DNA from: Chloroflexota bacterium
GTDB lineage: Bacteria > Chloroflexota > Anaerolineae > Anaerolineales > UBA4823
Direction: 5' to 3'
Assembly: GCA_030669775.1 (NCBI GenBank)
Contig: DAOVCZ010000111.1
Coordinates: forward strand, 1 to 6,519
DNA: 6,519 bases
Position 1 is the first letter of the stretch. Every line of letters starts with the position of its first letter. The notes below the pieces were generated by a model, which was not told where the DNA came from, ran no database searches, and saw only the letters and a list, made by a program, of their open reading frames with translations. Shown one piece after another: positions 4,888-6,519 of the stretch. Both the position numbers and the translations under genes were made by a program.

Positions 4888-6030
4888 TTACAACAAGGAT
4901 AATTGCTGACTCGGTCTTCGTCCATCGATCATGATAAAAGGTGCCGCCCGGGAAGGATTAATACCAATCCTGCGTAAGTCTTCAACACTCTTCATTCGAT
5001 TTTTCCGCCGTTCGATAACCAGTGCTGCGACCCCTTTGGGGCCTATCCCAGGTACATGGAGCAATTCTCCCTTACTAGCTTCATTGATTTCAATTGGATT
5101 TTCAGTTAGGAATATTTTGGCCCAGGAGAGTTTCGGATCTGTCTCTTGATGGAGATTGCCATTTTCATCGAAAGGCAGCTCTTCCATAGTAAATCCATAA
5201 TCGCGAATCAGGTATGAAGCTTGGTATAAGCGGTTCTCCCGTTGTAGCATCGTAGCAGGTTGGTTTTCAAGTGGTGTATCTTCCACAGGTCTGAATGGTG
5301 AATAATAAGCGCGCTTCAACCCTAACTCTCGGTACAGATATTCTGTGGTGGCGAGCAGTTCGCTATCATTCTCACCAGCTCCACCGACCACAAACTGCGT
5401 TGCCACTGATGGCCAACGTCTATTCCACCCATTTTGAGCCGGTTTTGTTGCGCAGATCTCTGCCACCCACTTCAATGGCTGAATTAATTCATCAACGAAA
5501 ACTTTATGCGGAGCAAGGATTTTCAATCTCTTTGTATTGGGCGCTTCCAGATTCAAAGACACGCGGTCAGCTAACTGCATAGCCTGTTCAACTTGAGCAA
5601 ATTCTGCTCCCGGCATAATCTTGAGATGCAAATAACCTTTAAAGCCAAGCTTATTACGTAAGATATGTGATGTCTCAAGTAACCGATCTTGTGTTTTAAT
5701 GCCCCCGCCGATCAGTCCAGAGCTCAAAAATAATCCCTCAACAATACCAGCTCGATGTAATGAAATGAATATATGAGCCATTTCATCCGGCTTGAGGGTA
5801 GCACGTCGAAAATTACGACCGGCTCTAAAAGGACAATAATGACAATCTCGCTCACAGGCTGAGGTCAATAATGTCTTCAGCAAAGTGATCTTTTTACCAT
5901 TTGGCATGATTGCATTATGGACAAAAGCGGAGTAATTCTTTGAGGGATCAATTTTGGGGCAGCGATGATCCTCAGCAGGCTCAAAATCATTTTGAGAGGA
6001 TAGTATTTTCAATCGATCTATGGTATCCAT
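4888..6030 (-). CDS. Radical SAM protein with C-terminal helix-hairpin-helix, putative DNA modification/repair enzyme
   Basis: A 380-residue radical SAM protein. The cluster motif is CERDCHYC (Cys59, 63, 66, spacing CX3CX2C), followed by PFRAGRNFRR. A SAM-binding glycine-rich region follows (SSGLIGGG, 103-110), with barrel segments up to about 255. The C-terminus carries a ComEA-type helix-hairpin-helix (about 315-357) with hairpin VPGIGPKGV (326-334), a non-specific DNA-binding fold. The combination matches the family annotated as putative DNA modification/repair radical SAM protein, whose genes in many bacteria sit beside a gene for a uracil-DNA-glycosylase-like protein; no such partner is visible here. 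The chemistry is not established, so DNA as substrate is inferred from the HhH and family linkage. ATG 6030 is the only plausible start (next Met is residue 42). It has GGAAGG 11 bases upstream, inside a small hairpin, and a TTGCCA-17-TACAAT promoter. It stands alone between a converging gene and the end of the thiolase gene. Confidence 0.87.
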   Translation of the reverse strand: MDTIDRLKILSSQNDFEPAEDHRCPKIDPSKNYSAFVHNAIMPNGKKITLLKTLLTSACERDCHYCPFRAGRNFRRATLKPDEMAHIFISLHRAGIVEGLFLSSGLIGGGIKTQDRLLETSHILRNKLGFKGYLHLKIMPGAEFAQVEQAMQLADRVSLNLEAPNTKRLKILAPHKVFVDELIQPLKWVAEICATKPAQNGWNRRWPSVATQFVVGGAGENDSELLATTEYLYRELGLKRAYYSPFRPVEDTPLENQPATMLQRENRLYQASYLIRDYGFTMEELPFDENGNLHQETDPKLSWAKIFLTENPIEINEASKGELLHVPGIGPKGVAALVIERRKNRMKSVEDLRRIGINPSRAAPFIMIDGRRPSQQLSLL

Positions 6031-6035
6031 ATTCG

Positions 6036-6050
6036 AAGGGACCTTCCCTT
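6036..6050 (-). promoter_or_regulatory. Ribosome binding site of the radical SAM gene, buried in a hairpin
   Basis: The only Shine-Dalgarno candidate is GGAAGG (6047-6042 on the minus strand), 11 bases from the ATG, rather far. It lies inside a perfect 6-bp inverted repeat, AAGGGA-AGG-TCCCTT, with a 3-base loop. If the leader folds, the site is paired and initiation would be reduced. Confidence 0.5.
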
Positions 6051-6066
6051 GATAATAACTAGAACA

Positions 6067-6095
6067 ATTGTACTATATACCCATTAACCTGGCAA
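6067..6095 (-). promoter_or_regulatory. Sigma-70 promoter of the radical SAM gene
   Basis: On the minus strand TTGCCA (6095-6090) and TACAAT (6072-6067) are exactly 17 bases apart, each matching five of six consensus bases. Transcription would begin near 6060, giving a leader of about 30 bases. Confidence 0.75.
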
Positions 6096-6097
6096 CT

Positions 6098-6137
6098 GGA
6101 ATCAACAAACTTTAATCCCAGTATATGGGCTGATTCC
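6098..6137. repeat. Nested inverted repeats upstream of the radical SAM promoter
   Basis: GGAATCA (6098-6104) is repeated inverted as TGATTCC (6131-6137). Inside, CCCA (6117-6120) and TGGG (6126-6129) form a second dyad around GTATA. The outer left arm ends 2 bases from the -35 of the radical SAM promoter. It may be a regulator site or a weak end structure for the thiolase transcript; no long T run follows on the minus strand. Confidence 0.35.
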
Positions 6138-6216
6138 ATTTGCCGGTGGGACGAAATAGGTGCGTATTTATTTTCTCTAGTTATGTGGGTTGTCCAAAGA
6201 ATGGGGGAGGAGGCCT

Positions 6217-6519
6217 TCAATCCTTCCGCAAGATATGGGTTACAACAGTGGCACCACTGCCGCCAATGTTCTGTGCCATACCGATTTCAGTCCCCTCAAT
6301 CTGGTTTTCACCAGCCTCGCCACGCAGCTGCTGGGTGATTTCAACAATTTGATACACACCGGTCGCGCCAACCGGGTGACCGCGCGCTTTGAGCCCACCA
6401 AAGGTCGAGATCGGTATCCTGCCGTTTGGAGTAATATCCCCATCCAATCCTAATCGGGGTGCCTGACCGCGAGGTACAAATCCACAGGCCTCCAAAGATA
6501 GGGCAGACATTATCGAAAA
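6217..6519 (-). CDS. Thiolase (acetyl-CoA acetyltransferase-like, SCP-x/archaeal type), C-terminal part only
   Basis: The frame is open to the right edge, so the N-terminal two thirds or more, with the acyl-accepting cysteine, is outside the window; the ATG at 6510 is internal. What remains is the end of the C-terminal thiolase domain, about 100 residues: PNGRIPISTFGG, then KARGHPVGATG with the active-site His of the GHP motif, a helix, and the final strand region MAQNIGGSGATVV. Thiolases join or cleave acyl-CoA thioesters. The form GGLKARGHPVGATG and the absence of cysteine in the last loop (Asn where classical thiolases have the CxGGG cysteine) point to the SCP-x/archaeal branch rather than the FadA/PhaA type. 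Substrate cannot be decided. About 186 bases separate it from the radical SAM gene, which has its own promoter, so this is likely the last gene of its unit. Confidence 0.88.
   Translation of the reverse strand, partial: FSIMSALSLEACGFVPRGQAPRLGLDGDITPNGRIPISTFGGLKARGHPVGATGVYQIVEITQQLRGEAGENQIEGTEIGMAQNIGGSGATVVTHILRKD

Noticed and set aside
6140..6453. Plus-strand ORFs opposite the thiolase
   Set aside because: They are antisense to a clear thiolase frame, with low-complexity composition typical of shadow frames.

Overview
The window looks like ordinary chromosomal, mostly housekeeping DNA from a bacterium of moderate GC content. The best guess for the lineage is Chloroflexota, probably an Anaerolineae-like organism. 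That rests on the style of ClpP (GVTASFG around the catalytic serine), a radical SAM/HhH protein, a small conserved protein of a kind I associate with this group, and an SCP-x/archaeal-type thiolase. It is inference from memory, not a database result. Three genes (the HAD hydrolase, tig and the plus-strand gene) are best read as starting at TTG, each with a well placed Shine-Dalgarno sequence.

Layout. Positions 1-1662 (minus) hold a two-gene unit: a HAD-IIA phosphatase followed by rlmN, joined by an ATGA overlap; rlmN runs off the left edge. A good Rho-independent terminator at about 1690-1726 separates it from the next unit. Positions 1758-4279 (minus) hold tRNA-Leu(UAG), tig (trigger factor with an unusually long acidic tail) and clpP. 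The tRNA has a near-consensus promoter (TTGACG-17-TATAAT). tig has its own extended -10 promoter embedded in a palindrome. No terminator is evident between tig and clpP, so the two protein-quality-control genes are probably co-transcribed; clpX is not next to them. The tRNA promoter region is also the divergent start of a plus-strand gene for a 140-residue conserved protein of unknown function (4392-4814).

That plus-strand gene converges on a minus-strand gene for a radical SAM protein with a C-terminal helix-hairpin-helix (4888-6030), of the family thought to take part in DNA modification or repair. It has a good promoter (TTGCCA-17-TACAAT) and a Shine-Dalgarno sequence buried in a small hairpin. 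The right edge (6217-6519, minus) holds the C-terminal end of a thiolase whose usual second active-site cysteine position reads asparagine.

No mobile element, CRISPR array, phage gene or obvious new multi-gene system is visible. No stretch over 300 bases lacks a gene. The items most worth a second look are the uncharacterised plus-strand protein, the radical SAM/HhH protein, the acidic tail of trigger factor and the cis-elements of the tRNA-tig-clpP region.
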